Below are positions 1-6,521 of a stretch of 9,214 nucleotides of DNA, in pieces (position 1 is the stretch's first letter; the number at the start of each line of letters is the position of its first letter). Both the position numbers and the translations under genes were made by a program. Origin of the DNA: an uncultured Butyrivibrio sp. (GTDB taxonomy: Bacteria; Bacillota; Clostridia; Lachnospirales; Lachnospiraceae); the NCBI RefSeq assembly GCF_947169445.1, contig NZ_CAMVPU010000096.1, positions 1-9,214 on the forward strand, in the 5' to 3' direction. The notes under the pieces are model-generated. The model did not search any database, was not told where the DNA came from, and worked only from the letters and a program-made list of their open reading frames with translations.

Positions 1-37
1 CATACATCACTTATAAGGAAGGAATAGTCAAGAAGCA

Positions 38-532
38 TTAATCCCACTGCATTAAATTAGCCACTTCATTTTTTGTGCCACATTTAGGGCACGGTAACAT
101 ACTTGGAGTAATGTCAGAATTATTCCTCATAGCATTCCCACACTTGCTGCATATATGACTGTATTCCCTTATCAAATGATAGTTCTCTTCCAAATCAAAC
201 CGCATTACACAAGGCTCGTGTCCAAGGTCTTCAACAGTTTTTTCGCCATACGACCGTCTCTTTAAATGTTCAAGATCATTAGGTGCATACAATGATAGAT
301 TTGCAGCCACATTCCAGTTACCGCAATTATCACATATAAACAGTTCACGTTCTGCATCCACAGCGGCATAAGGTGTTTCTCTGAAAAGCCTCTGCATTTC
401 TTCACCATACTTACCATTATCTATACTTTCCAGCGTTTCTCTATACACCTTTGGAAAAAGGAATCCTATTCCCAATTGAACCGAGTATCTTTTTTTGCAG
501 TTCTTACACTTAAATAAATATCCATTTCCCAT
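38..532 (-). CDS. Double zinc-ribbon protein of unknown function
   Basis: This 164-residue protein has four CxxC knuckles: C9/C12, C67/C70, C128/C131 and C148/C151. They would form two four-cysteine zinc-binding units, one joining the N-terminus to the middle and one at the C-terminus (CSKCG and CPKCG). No catalytic motif, signal peptide or membrane segment is visible, so a cytoplasmic nucleic-acid- or protein-binding role is the most that can be inferred. The ATG lies 9 nt after the stop of the upstream gene (TGA at 542-544). The only ribosome binding site candidate, GAGG, overlaps that stop, so translation is probably coupled. It is the last visible gene of a run of seven. No terminator is seen between its stop and the left edge, so the operon may continue. 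I do not recognise a named family. Confidence 0.8.
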   Translation of the reverse strand: MGNGYLFKCKNCKKRYSVQLGIGFLFPKVYRETLESIDNGKYGEEMQRLFRETPYAAVDAERELFICDNCGNWNVAANLSLYAPNDLEHLKRRSYGEKTVEDLGHEPCVMRFDLEENYHLIREYSHICSKCGNAMRNNSDITPSMLPCPKCGTKNEVANLMQWD

Positions 533-541
533 AACAAAACC

Positions 542-928
542 TCACTGTTCCCTGTGAGCCTCAACAAACCTGTATATCTTCCCAAGCAAATATTCGTCCC
601 CACAACTAGTGTCCCCTTCAAGAATCTCCTTATGGTAGCTGTTGTAATATAACGTAAGCTTATAGCTACAGTCATCTATGGGAGTGCTGCTTTCATCCGC
701 GTTTCTGATAAACTTATACACTTCCTTAAAAAAGGCTGTCATTTCTTGTCTATCCACAGGAGTTTTTACAACATCATGCTTCTTTCTGCTTTTGTACTCC
801 GTGTAATATGTTGTAATTCCTTCTTCGCTAAGTTCGGTAACAGTGGTATCACCAGGCTGAAATAATTCAACGTTATACATCTGCTCAGTTAACCTTATGG
901 CATGAATATCATTTATGGTTTGTCTCAT
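542..928 (-). CDS. Hypothetical protein, 128 aa
   Basis: The reading frame is open up to an ATG at 982. The ATG at 928 is preceded by a perfect AGGAGG (937-942) at 8-nt spacing, whereas the one at 982 has only a weak AAGGG, so I start at 928 (MRQTINDI). The product is soluble, with no signal peptide or membrane segment. It has a central charged stretch followed by an aromatic-rich C-terminal half (KLTLYYNSYHKEIL) that ends near GDEYLLGKIYRF. No catalytic motif is recognisable. It sits between the acidic-tailed protein and the zinc-ribbon gene, with 77 nt to the former and 9 nt to the latter. The longer gap with its own strong ribosome binding site suggests independent translation initiation within the same transcript. 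Family and function are unknown. Confidence 0.72.
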   Translation of the reverse strand: MRQTINDIHAIRLTEQMYNVELFQPGDTTVTELSEEGITTYYTEYKSRKKHDVVKTPVDRQEMTAFFKEVYKFIRNADESSTPIDDCSYKLTLYYNSYHKEILEGDTSCGDEYLLGKIYRFVEAHREQ

Positions 929-1005
929 TGTATAAACCTCCTGAGGAAGAATTATCCTATCTTCAATATTAGCATTTTTCATTGTTTCTTGCCCTTAAAG
1001 CAATA

Positions 1006-1401
1006 CTATACTTCATCGTCTTCATCATCTTCTTTTTCTTCTTTGGCTTCATTACCATCATCTTTCTGCTGCATCAGCTCAAGATATAGCTCAACATCCT
1101 TTTCATTAGGTAACTTTAAGTCCCTAATATTCTCATAGACCTGCACTATGTCACGCATGTTATAGCCATTTAAGATATTGATAGCCTCTCCCTCAGTTAA
1201 GCCAAAGCGCTCCTGACACTCGATCCTAAGTTCACGTCTTTCACCGATATCCTGAAAGCCGTTGTAAGGAAGCTTCTCAGCGCGATCCCTGTACTCCTTA
1301 GCATCTTCATATGTAATCCAATCGCCTTTATGCTTGCTGCGCTTTTCTTTAAGCGCTATTATTTTCTTCTCTATTTCACTTTTTTTACTAGAACCATCCA
1401 T
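1006..1401 (-). CDS. Hypothetical protein with acidic C-terminal tail, 131 aa
   Basis: The N-terminal 45 residues are highly charged and lysine/glutamate-rich, and probably form a helix or coiled coil (EIEKKIIALKEKRSKHKGDW). A mixed region follows at 50-105 (ERFGLTEGEAINILNGYN). The tail from residue 112 is almost entirely Asp and Glu. Acidic tails of this kind occur in protein-interaction and DNA-mimicking proteins, but nothing here fixes a role. An AGGA-type ribosome binding site precedes the ATG, and the gene starts 31 nt after the hydrolase stop, which fits co-transcription. The protein has no cysteine cluster, signal peptide or membrane span. The serine-rich open frame on the opposite strand (902-1138) is the antisense of this acidic tail and is not a gene. 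I recognise no family. Confidence 0.7.
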   Translation of the reverse strand: MDGSSKKSEIEKKIIALKEKRSKHKGDWITYEDAKEYRDRAEKLPYNGFQDIGERRELRIECQERFGLTEGEAINILNGYNMRDIVQVYENIRDLKLPNEKDVELYLELMQQKDDGNEAKEEKEDDEDDEV

Positions 1402-1432
1402 AGTTTCATCCTTAACCGCCCAAAATCAGGCA

Positions 1433-2017
1433 CTATTCCAATGAATTACCAACAAAGAATAAAACAAGCTCTCTAAACTCATTCGCCATTCCTGAAAAAT
1501 TGTGATCTGCGCCACAAACAAAGTTCTTCTTTACGACATTGGATTTTATTAGTCCTAAGAGATCATAGTATTTGAAAGAAGGGTCTTTTTCTCCGTATAC
1601 AAAAACGACCTCTTTTCCATTAAACTTTTCTACGCCAGCCTTGGTTTTATGCCAATTGATCATCAATGGTCCATTTATTAAAAGCATTCTCTTGATAGTC
1701 TCTATCTGGTGTGCTTGCTGGGCTCCCACTAATGCTCCATTAGAAATCCCAATATAGTGGATTTCTTTAATGCCTGCGTGTCGATTCTTTAATTCAGCAA
1801 TTTCATCAGACAAAACACAGTCCTCTCCCATAGGATTCGCAGACACACATACTGTATAGCCAAAGTCCTTATAAATTCTCATCGCGATTGCTATGTATTT
1901 CCCTTCATATCCATAGATACTGTCGCCTTTTCCGGTCTTTATATAAACGCAAGTCTCATTCCCAGGAACAATACCGATTCGGGCATCTATTTCTATTGGA
2001 AATCTAAGAATACTCAT
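1433..2017 (-). CDS. Small alpha/beta hydrolase-fold protein
   Basis: This 194-residue protein has the hallmarks of a minimal alpha/beta hydrolase. The nucleophile elbow is GISNG with Ser92, the acid is probably Asp145 in YGEKDPS, and the histidine is His172 in GADHNF. The spacing and order Ser-Asp-His are canonical. There is no signal peptide, so it should act in the cytoplasm. The substrate cannot be read from the sequence. The family includes esterases, acyl hydrolases and peptidases, and the short length leaves little room for a lid domain. I chose the ATG at 2017 (MSILRF) because GGGAGA lies about 8 nt upstream; the in-frame TTG at 2035 has no better signal. It starts 29 nt after the preceding gene in a run of otherwise uncharacterised small genes, where an enzyme of this type is the clearest catalytic candidate. 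Confidence 0.8.
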   Translation of the reverse strand: MSILRFPIEIDARIGIVPGNETCVYIKTGKGDSIYGYEGKYIAIAMRIYKDFGYTVCVSANPMGEDCVLSDEIAELKNRHAGIKEIHYIGISNGALVGAQQAHQIETIKRMLLINGPLMINWHKTKAGVEKFNGKEVVFVYGEKDPSFKYYDLLGLIKSNVVKKNFVCGADHNFSGMANEFRELVLFFVGNSLE

Positions 2018-2046
2018 GTTTTCTTCTCCCAACAAAAGCCATTTAC

Positions 2047-2361
2047 TTAAGTCACATCAAATGTTGAATAGCCTACTTCAAGTAATCTATCTACCATTAG
2101 ATATAGATCCTTTATCGTAGGAAACGTAATAATGTACACAATCTCACCCGATATGAACTTTAAATACTTAGGAGTAGTCAGGACATTTCTATCCGCAACA
2201 AAATCGCGCCCCATATAATCCTTATTTCCGTGGTATGGAATTTTCAAATCATCAAATAATAGTTCGCAATCATTAAGCACGATCCCTTTGCTTGTTATCT
2301 CCCTTACACTTTTATAGGAGTATTCTTTATCTATTCTTTTTTCTAAATCTGAAATTTTCAT
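2047..2361 (-). CDS. Hypothetical protein, 104 aa
   Basis: This is a small soluble protein. It starts with a charged predicted helix (MKISDLEKRIDKEY), followed by alternating hydrophobic and polar segments typical of a beta-rich domain (YLKFISGEIVYIITF), and a short final helix (LMVDRLLEVGY). No catalytic or metal-binding motif is visible. Its ATG overlaps the TGA of the HIRAN gene by 4 bp (ATGA, 2358-2361), so the two are probably translationally coupled and made together. The ribosome binding site is weak, which fits coupling. The function is unknown. Constant pairing with the HIRAN protein in other genomes would be the best clue to its role. Confidence 0.72.
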   Translation of the reverse strand: MKISDLEKRIDKEYSYKSVREITSKGIVLNDCELLFDDLKIPYHGNKDYMGRDFVADRNVLTTPKYLKFISGEIVYIITFPTIKDLYLMVDRLLEVGYSTFDVT

Positions 2362-2666
2362 TTTGTCCCTACCTCGTCAGATAATTCGCAAATAGTACCT
2401 TTATAGGTCACATAGACGACCTCGGCATCAGCCTCATCCTTAATCCGATCATAAATACGCCCGGCGCTCATACTCTCGCCAATTACCGTATATGGGCTGT
2501 TTGCAACATATCCAATCTTGCCTAATCCTCTAAGTTCAACTCTGATAGCTTCCCTGTCATACTCATTGTCAGGTTCTTTTATGATTTTCACCTTCATGCC
2601 TGGCTCAAGAAAATCACAGCCATAATAGTTTTTGGTTCCTGCCAAAGTAAAGAAAACATCCTTCAT
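2358..2666 (-). CDS. Stand-alone HIRAN-domain protein
   Basis: The 102 residues match the HIRAN pattern almost end to end. An N-terminal strand with FTLAGTKNYYG is followed by LEPGMKVKIIKEP, the signature EPDNEYDREAI (31-41), then GKIGYV (49-54) and a closing segment with YVTY. HIRAN domains bind DNA, for example 3'-OH ends of single strands in HLTF/Rad5-type proteins. They usually precede helicase or nuclease domains, but small bacterial stand-alone versions exist. Here no other domain is attached, so it could be a DNA-end-sensing adaptor; that is inference. AAAGGAG lies 6 nt before the ATG. The ATG overlaps the stop of the 108-residue upstream gene by 4 bp, and its own stop overlaps the next ATG by 4 bp, so three genes are locked together. 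Confidence 0.82.
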   Translation of the reverse strand: MKDVFFTLAGTKNYYGCDFLEPGMKVKIIKEPDNEYDREAIRVELRGLGKIGYVANSPYTVIGESMSAGRIYDRIKDEADAEVVYVTYKGTICELSDEVGTK

Positions 2667-2989
2667 GATTTGCTCCTTTCTGAACCTCTGTAAGTCATTC
2701 TGTAATCATCGTAATTGCACCTGTTTATAATGATGGTCTTTTCAGGATCATCACCCATATCCCAGTAATAATGTCTGTCATAGTACAAATACTTATGCTC
2801 TTGATTTCCAAAAAACTCTGGAAATCCATTATTTCTAATAAAAGCCACAACTTCTGGAATAAGCGCCTGATTCTTTTCATCTAACTTATCTTTAACAACA
2901 TACTCATGAGGCGCCCAATCAGCATATGTTTTAGCAAATATCCAATCATTATCATCAATAAATGTTTTGAACTCTTCTATTGTCATCAT
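2663..2989 (-). CDS. Hypothetical protein, 108 aa, first gene of the seven-gene run
   Basis: This is a compact soluble protein rich in Asp and aromatic residues (HKYLYYDRHYYWDMGDDPE), with a basic, serine-rich end. Motifs such as FAKTYADWAPHEY look conserved in style, but I know no named domain for them. AAAGGAG lies 6 nt upstream of the first of two tandem ATGs (2989); the second is 9 nt away, so either could be used. It is the first gene after the palindromic operator-promoter at 3017-3048 and overlaps the HIRAN start by 4 bp. It therefore probably leads the operon and is made in step with the HIRAN protein. There is no signal peptide, membrane segment or cysteine cluster. Confidence 0.75.
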   Translation of the reverse strand: MMTIEEFKTFIDDNDWIFAKTYADWAPHEYVVKDKLDEKNQALIPEVVAFIRNNGFPEFFGNQEHKYLYYDRHYYWDMGDDPEKTIIINRCNYDDYRMTYRGSERSKS

Positions 2990-3016
2990 GCGCTTCTCCT
3001 TTCTACGTACCTAGAT

Positions 3017-3048
3017 ACTATCAGAGTCGATGTACATTTTTTTGCACA
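3017..3048 (-). promoter_or_regulatory. Operator-promoter 1: 18-bp palindrome plus -10 hexamer
   Basis: On the coding strand, TGTGCA-AAAAAA-TGTACA (3048 to 3031) is an imperfect inverted repeat. It is followed after exactly 8 nt by GATAGT (3022-3017), a plausible -10 element 28 nt before the ATG of the 108-residue gene. No good -35 is present at 17 nt, since the palindrome occupies that region. The 18 bp are identical to the copy at 3776-3793. The preceding terminator ends within a few bases. I infer a regulator-controlled promoter for the seven-gene run. Whether the regulator represses or activates cannot be read from the sequence. Confidence 0.65.
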
Positions 3049-3050
3049 CA

Positions 3051-3080
3051 AAAGGGAGCCCTGTTTCTACAAGACTCCCT
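3051..3080 (-). terminator. Hairpin terminator after the FtsZ-C-domain-like gene
   Basis: On the minus strand AGGGAGTC (3080-3073) pairs with GGCTCCCT (3060-3053), giving about 8 bp including one G-T pair around a 12-nt loop, followed by TTTTG. The stem begins within the TAG stop codon of the upstream gene. It separates that single gene from operator-promoter 1, which starts immediately after the T-tract. Confidence 0.75.
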
Positions 3081-3723
3081 AATTAACGTGGATAAATAAA
3101 GAAAGAATGATTTCTTCGGATTCTTTATAAATCGCCTGCCACCAAATATTATCATAGCCTTTCGTGGGTACATATTTTCGAGCAACAGCATCTATATCAT
3201 TCATATAGCCCAATCGTATGTCTCCGCTTAGTAATAAAAAGATACTGAATTCTTTATTGCTATACTGTTCTTTAAGTCCCGAAAGTAGTTTTTCTTCCTG
3301 ACTTAAAATATCGGCTAGGCTCTTTCCTTTAACAGAATAATATTGACACGACCCTTTTATAACATCACTAACATCTCGCGCATCACATCCAGCGTTTACT
3401 GCAGGAAACCATAAAAGAGCCAGAAATTGTTCTATAACTTCCGCCCTATAATCTTCATCATAATGAAACACCCATCTTTCCTCTGCAGTTAAATAGTAGC
3501 TAAACACCAACTCCATTTCATTACTTAGATCCAAGCTTCCAAACAGATATACTTCCTGATCATGTTCATACTCTGCGGTCAAAACATATACGTTATCATC
3601 TTCTTTTGTAATGTTTATTTTACAAGAGACACTTGTAAATGCATCCTTAATTGTTTTTATATCTTCTTCCGTTGGGCAGAGAATAGTCAACGCACAACGA
3701 TTATCATTTTCATTAGCGATCAT
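3079..3723 (-). CDS. Protein with a putative FtsZ C-terminal-like domain, no GTPase domain
   Basis: The protein has 214 residues. From about residue 106 it follows the order of the FtsZ/tubulin C-terminal domain. DARDVSDVIKGS resembles the FtsZ stretch with DVRTVMSGSG, VKGKS resembles the GIGxA turn, and a helix runs from 142 to 155. FSIFLLLSGDIRLGYMNDID resembles the VLVNITGGxDLxLxEVNEA region. DNIWWQAIY followed by IILSLFIHV matches the last strand pair before the ATG end of FtsZ. Residues 1-100 carry none of the GTPase signatures (no GGGTGxG loop). This is a pattern comparison by eye, not a database result. If real, it might bind FtsZ or use the fold for another role. An alternative is an unrelated beta-alpha protein. 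GGAGG lies 8 nt upstream of the ATG at 3723. The gene is a single transcription unit between operator 2 and a terminator. Confidence 0.72.
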   Translation of the reverse strand: MIANENDNRCALTILCPTEEDIKTIKDAFTSVSCKINITKEDDNVYVLTAEYEHDQEVYLFGSLDLSNEMELVFSYYLTAEERWVFHYDEDYRAEVIEQFLALLWFPAVNAGCDARDVSDVIKGSCQYYSVKGKSLADILSQEEKLLSGLKEQYSNKEFSIFLLLSGDIRLGYMNDIDAVARKYVPTKGYDNIWWQAIYKESEEIILSLFIHVN

Positions 3724-3761
3724 ATAGTAATTCCTCCATCAGCTTTCTACTGAATAAACAC

Positions 3762-3793
3762 ATTATCAAAATGAATGTACATTTTTTTGCACA
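3762..3793 (-). promoter_or_regulatory. Operator-promoter 2: identical palindrome plus -10 hexamer
   Basis: This is the second exact copy of the 18-bp TGTGCA-AAAAAA-TGTACA palindrome (3793 to 3776 on the coding strand). It is again followed after 8 nt by a -10-like hexamer, GATAAT (3767-3762), 39 nt before the ATG at 3723. Flanking bases differ from copy 1, so the conservation is limited to the palindrome, the spacing and the hexamer. It abuts the T-tract of the WYL gene terminator. I infer that the same factor controls the single gene and the seven-gene run. Confidence 0.67.
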
Positions 3794-3818
3794 AAAAGAA
3801 GAGCCCGTAAGCTCTTCT
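3794..3818 (-). terminator. Hairpin terminator after the WYL gene
   Basis: On the minus strand AGAAGAGC (3818-3811) and GCTCTTCT (3804-3797) form a perfect 8-bp stem with a 6-nt loop, followed by TTTTTGTG. It lies 13 nt past the WYL stop codon and closes the GIY-YIG/HhH/WYL operon. Its T-tract runs directly into operator 2. Confidence 0.85.
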
Positions 3819-3831
3819 CAGTTACAGCTAT

Positions 3832-4818
3832 TCAATCACTATACCTTTTTTTCATATCCTTAATATCTGAAATTATCCTATTACGCAATGATTCAGGCTC
3901 AAGCACTTCAACACTGGGGCCATACTGTAATGCCCAATACCGCATTGCCTGCTCATTACATGAGACTCGCAATATTAGCTTGTCTTCATGTTCTTCAAGA
4001 ATATTTATATCTGTGCCAAACCAATCAGTAATATCTGAGAATACCTCAGGTGTTGTCTCCATCTTTACATTCACAGTTGGTCCGCTAAACATATAAACAT
4101 GCTCAGCCATATGTTTTGGAAGATTGAGGCCATGTTCTAACCCTTCTACCTGCTTCATGGGCTTTACTTTTGTATCTAGCTCACGAACCTCTGTCATCTT
4201 ATCAATTCGGAAATGAGACACGTTATCATATTTATCATAATTACCGATCAAGTAAAATCTGCCATTACAAGCCACAATCTGGTACGGATTAACAATGTAG
4301 TGCATATTCCATCGTGGATGAAGCTTAAAGTCTGTTCCCACATCGTTGTACATGAAGCTAACCTGATGCTTTGCAGCTATAGCGTCATTAAGTGTGTCCA
4401 ATCCATACATAGCCTGCTTATTGATTGTTCTACGCAGTTCCGGAAGATTACTCACATGAGAAACCTTGGCATTAAAAAAGTTGCTAGCCAATCCTTGTAT
4501 TTTAGAGACAAGATCCTTTGCCTGCTTAGTGGATATAGATTTGGAAAAGAGTACGCTATCAATGAGAATACGGAGTTCCGCATCATCAAACTCTCTGGAA
4601 AGAAGTCTGTAGCCATCATCCATATCAATGTCATATCCCAACTCTTTCAGAGATAGGACATTGGCTTTTACGGATCTTCTATCACACTCCATTCCATAAT
4701 TCTTATCTAGAAGTTTTATGATTTCCTGCTGCGTCAATGAATGATTCTCATCAGAATATTGCCTGAGAATTTCAAGGATCAGCATATTGAGCATTTTTTT
4801 ATTACCGGTCGCGTACAT
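3832..4818 (-). CDS. WYL-domain transcriptional regulator
   Basis: This 328-residue protein has the classical three-part layout. A winged helix-turn-helix lies at about 8-75 (LTQQEIIKLLDKNYGMECDR and a DDGYRL wing). A WYL domain lies at about 140-215 with NPYQIVACNGRFYLIG and SHFRIDKM. A WCX C-terminal domain covers about 245-325. WYL regulators sense nucleic acids or other ligands, and several (the BrxR/CapW type) control anti-phage operons, though their architecture differs in detail. The gene starts 21 nt after the HhH gene behind a modest GTGAGG site and ends at a strong terminator. Two exact operator-like palindromes lie just downstream of it and a degenerate one upstream of its operon, so it is the best candidate for the cognate regulator. 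That link is inference. Confidence 0.92.
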   Translation of the reverse strand: MYATGNKKMLNMLILEILRQYSDENHSLTQQEIIKLLDKNYGMECDRRSVKANVLSLKELGYDIDMDDGYRLLSREFDDAELRILIDSVLFSKSISTKQAKDLVSKIQGLASNFFNAKVSHVSNLPELRRTINKQAMYGLDTLNDAIAAKHQVSFMYNDVGTDFKLHPRWNMHYIVNPYQIVACNGRFYLIGNYDKYDNVSHFRIDKMTEVRELDTKVKPMKQVEGLEHGLNLPKHMAEHVYMFSGPTVNVKMETTPEVFSDITDWFGTDINILEEHEDKLILRVSCNEQAMRYWALQYGPSVEVLEPESLRNRIISDIKDMKKRYSD

Positions 4819-4839
4819 ATATGCCTCACTATTATAAAA

Positions 4840-5640
4840 TCACAATTTTTTACGCATCATTTCTATAAATTCTTTTTTCTTACTTCCAACTGTAATTTCC
4901 TCAGGTGTCTCAAGGTAAAACCTGCCAGAACATATCAGCCAAAATACTTTGTCAACTTTGTAAGGAGTAACCGATGAATCAACCTTTTCACAGTATTTTG
5001 CCATTTTTACTATAGATTCAAATGTTGATACCTGATTCTTTTCAGATAGCCCCAAACTATGAAATACATCCATCAAATGCACATCCGGCTTTGGATATCT
5101 GGTATAACCTAATTCCTTTAGTAAATCACAAGCCAAAGCAAAGCCTATTCCATTTATCTTATGAGATATAAGGAGCGGTAACGCCATGCTGGTATGCACA
5201 TTGTAAGAAAAGCGATTCACAAACTCATCAAAATCCTCAATACTTTTAAACTCCATTAGAAACTTAGCTGAATCTACAATTGCACAGCTCCACTTATGCC
5301 AGCTATTCTGTTTACTATCCGCACTTATAATATTAAATTCTTTTCTAAACCTCTTATATAAATCCTCTGGATCCATTTGACTTACCTTAACATGGTCAAA
5401 TCCGCAGAGTATTTTTTCCACTTTGTCTTTTCTTTTTTGAAAAGCAATGACATTAGGCATGCTTTGGTAGTTTTGCGCAGAGTGGATAAATCTCACAAAA
5501 ATATCATCTAATGATTTGTTATCTCTATTATCACCTAAATAGTATTTTTCTAACTCCACCCCTGGTGGTGTCATTTTCTCTAAAAAATCCACCCCCTGCT
5601 CATATACCTTTATATAACGTTCTTCTGGAACACTAGTCAT
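4840..5640 (-). CDS. Helix-hairpin-helix DNA-glycosylase-like protein
   Basis: The protein has 266 residues. The C-terminal half has the order of the HhH-GPD superfamily: a helix-hairpin-helix at about 158-176 (ISHKINGIGFALACDLL), then YPKPDVHLMDVF, where Asp186 sits where MutY/Nth/AlkA-type enzymes have their catalytic Asp. The closing segment is TPYKVDKVFWLICSG. The N-terminal SLDDIFVRFIHSAQNY region fits the helical half that HhH-GPD proteins place first. The Lys of bifunctional lyases is not seen in the hairpin, so a monofunctional base-excising enzyme, or a non-catalytic DNA binder, is possible. No Cys4 iron-sulfur cluster is present. AAAGGAG lies 9 nt before the ATG. It follows the GIY-YIG gene by 35 nt without a terminator and precedes the WYL gene by 21 nt. 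Substrate unknown; assignment by eye. Confidence 0.75.
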   Translation of the reverse strand: MTSVPEERYIKVYEQGVDFLEKMTPPGVELEKYYLGDNRDNKSLDDIFVRFIHSAQNYQSMPNVIAFQKRKDKVEKILCGFDHVKVSQMDPEDLYKRFRKEFNIISADSKQNSWHKWSCAIVDSAKFLMEFKSIEDFDEFVNRFSYNVHTSMALPLLISHKINGIGFALACDLLKELGYTRYPKPDVHLMDVFHSLGLSEKNQVSTFESIVKMAKYCEKVDSSVTPYKVDKVFWLICSGRFYLETPEEITVGSKKKEFIEMMRKKL

Positions 5641-5675
5641 TTTACGTTTCTCCTTTCAAGGTTATATCATTCGTC

Positions 5676-6521
5676 TTAATTGTCATTCAATCCGAATTCT
5701 TTACTTAAAAGCTTATGTTTATATCGATTCTCTATATCTATAACAGTATCTGGATCAAGTGTCTTTGGTAAAATCTGGAGGATAGAAAATTGAAAACTAT
5801 GATATCTGTTAGGGTATTCTTTTATTAGTTCCACAATACGTTTATTACCACCATGATATGTTGAAACATATTCCCTCCATCGTCCTAATAAACCATTTTC
5901 AACATTATATGCGGAGCCAACATATTGCTTCCCTGTTTCCTTGTCTACAATAAGATAAATAGCGTAGATCGATGATAATGCTGTATGCCACGACTCATAT
6001 ACAACATCATTTTCAATTATTTCTTTCAGCTCATCATAACTAAGCACAAGATCCTCGTAGCCACTAAATTCACTCTTTCTATCAGCTTGAAAGCTCAATA
6101 TTTCTTTTTCTGTAGTACCTTTCTGATGCCATGATATTGCTGCATTTCCCCATTCAATTGTTAGTTTCTGCTCATATTCTTTTAATAAATCTGAAGGGAC
6201 CAATTTGAATACGGCCAGTTCGCCATTATATTTTTCGCATTCAGGCATTCCGGCTGGCCGGAGATTCTTTGTATCCGGAACTGAACCTTCAACCTTATAC
6301 AACGAGATAAATTTTGCCTGAGTGCTTTTACCACTCAAAAAGACGGCCCAATAATCATATCCTTTGCTAAAGTTTTGCTTTTGGTGACAGGTATATTCAT
6401 ATAAAAAGCCTTTTTCATAGCATTTCCTGAAATTTCTATTAGTTAGCGAATGCCTAATAAGTTTAACTTTTGCCGGGTCCAATCCAGCCTTTTTAATGAT
6501 ATCTGTAAACGTAATGACCAT
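5676..6521 (-). CDS. GIY-YIG nuclease family protein with N-terminal extension
   Basis: The C-terminal domain (about 183-281) carries the family motifs. AIY (187-189) and YVG (200-202) are separated by the normal spacing, followed by Arg214 in GRWREY, Glu264 in DIENRYK and a closing GLNDN. The catalytic Tyr, Arg and Glu therefore all seem present. The N-terminal 180 residues start with FTDIIKKAGLDPAKVKLIRH, a type of leader seen on some GIY-YIG proteins from accessory regions, whose role is unknown to me. GIY-YIG enzymes cut DNA with a divalent metal and include restriction, repair and homing nucleases. The ATG at 6521 has GGAGG 6 nt upstream; the more distal in-frame starts up to 6578 have none. 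It heads the operon with the HhH and WYL genes. Confidence 0.87.
   Translation of the reverse strand: MVITFTDIIKKAGLDPAKVKLIRHSLTNRNFRKCYEKGFLYEYTCHQKQNFSKGYDYWAVFLSGKSTQAKFISLYKVEGSVPDTKNLRPAGMPECEKYNGELAVFKLVPSDLLKEYEQKLTIEWGNAAISWHQKGTTEKEILSFQADRKSEFSGYEDLVLSYDELKEIIENDVVYESWHTALSSIYAIYLIVDKETGKQYVGSAYNVENGLLGRWREYVSTYHGGNKRIVELIKEYPNRYHSFQFSILQILPKTLDPDTVIDIENRYKHKLLSKEFGLNDN

Noticed and set aside
1..37. Possible further gene or terminator at the left edge
   Set aside because: Only 37 bases remain after the zinc-ribbon stop; no hairpin, ribosome binding site or convincing start is visible.
902..1138. Serine-rich open frame on the + strand
   Set aside because: It is the antisense of the acidic tail and start region of two minus-strand genes (GAA/GAT codons read as TTC/ATC-type codons), with no ribosome binding site or family resemblance.
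4213..4656. 147-codon open frame on the + strand
   Set aside because: It lies wholly inside the WYL regulator, whose frame has clear domain motifs; there is no ribosome binding site and the composition is that of a shadow frame.
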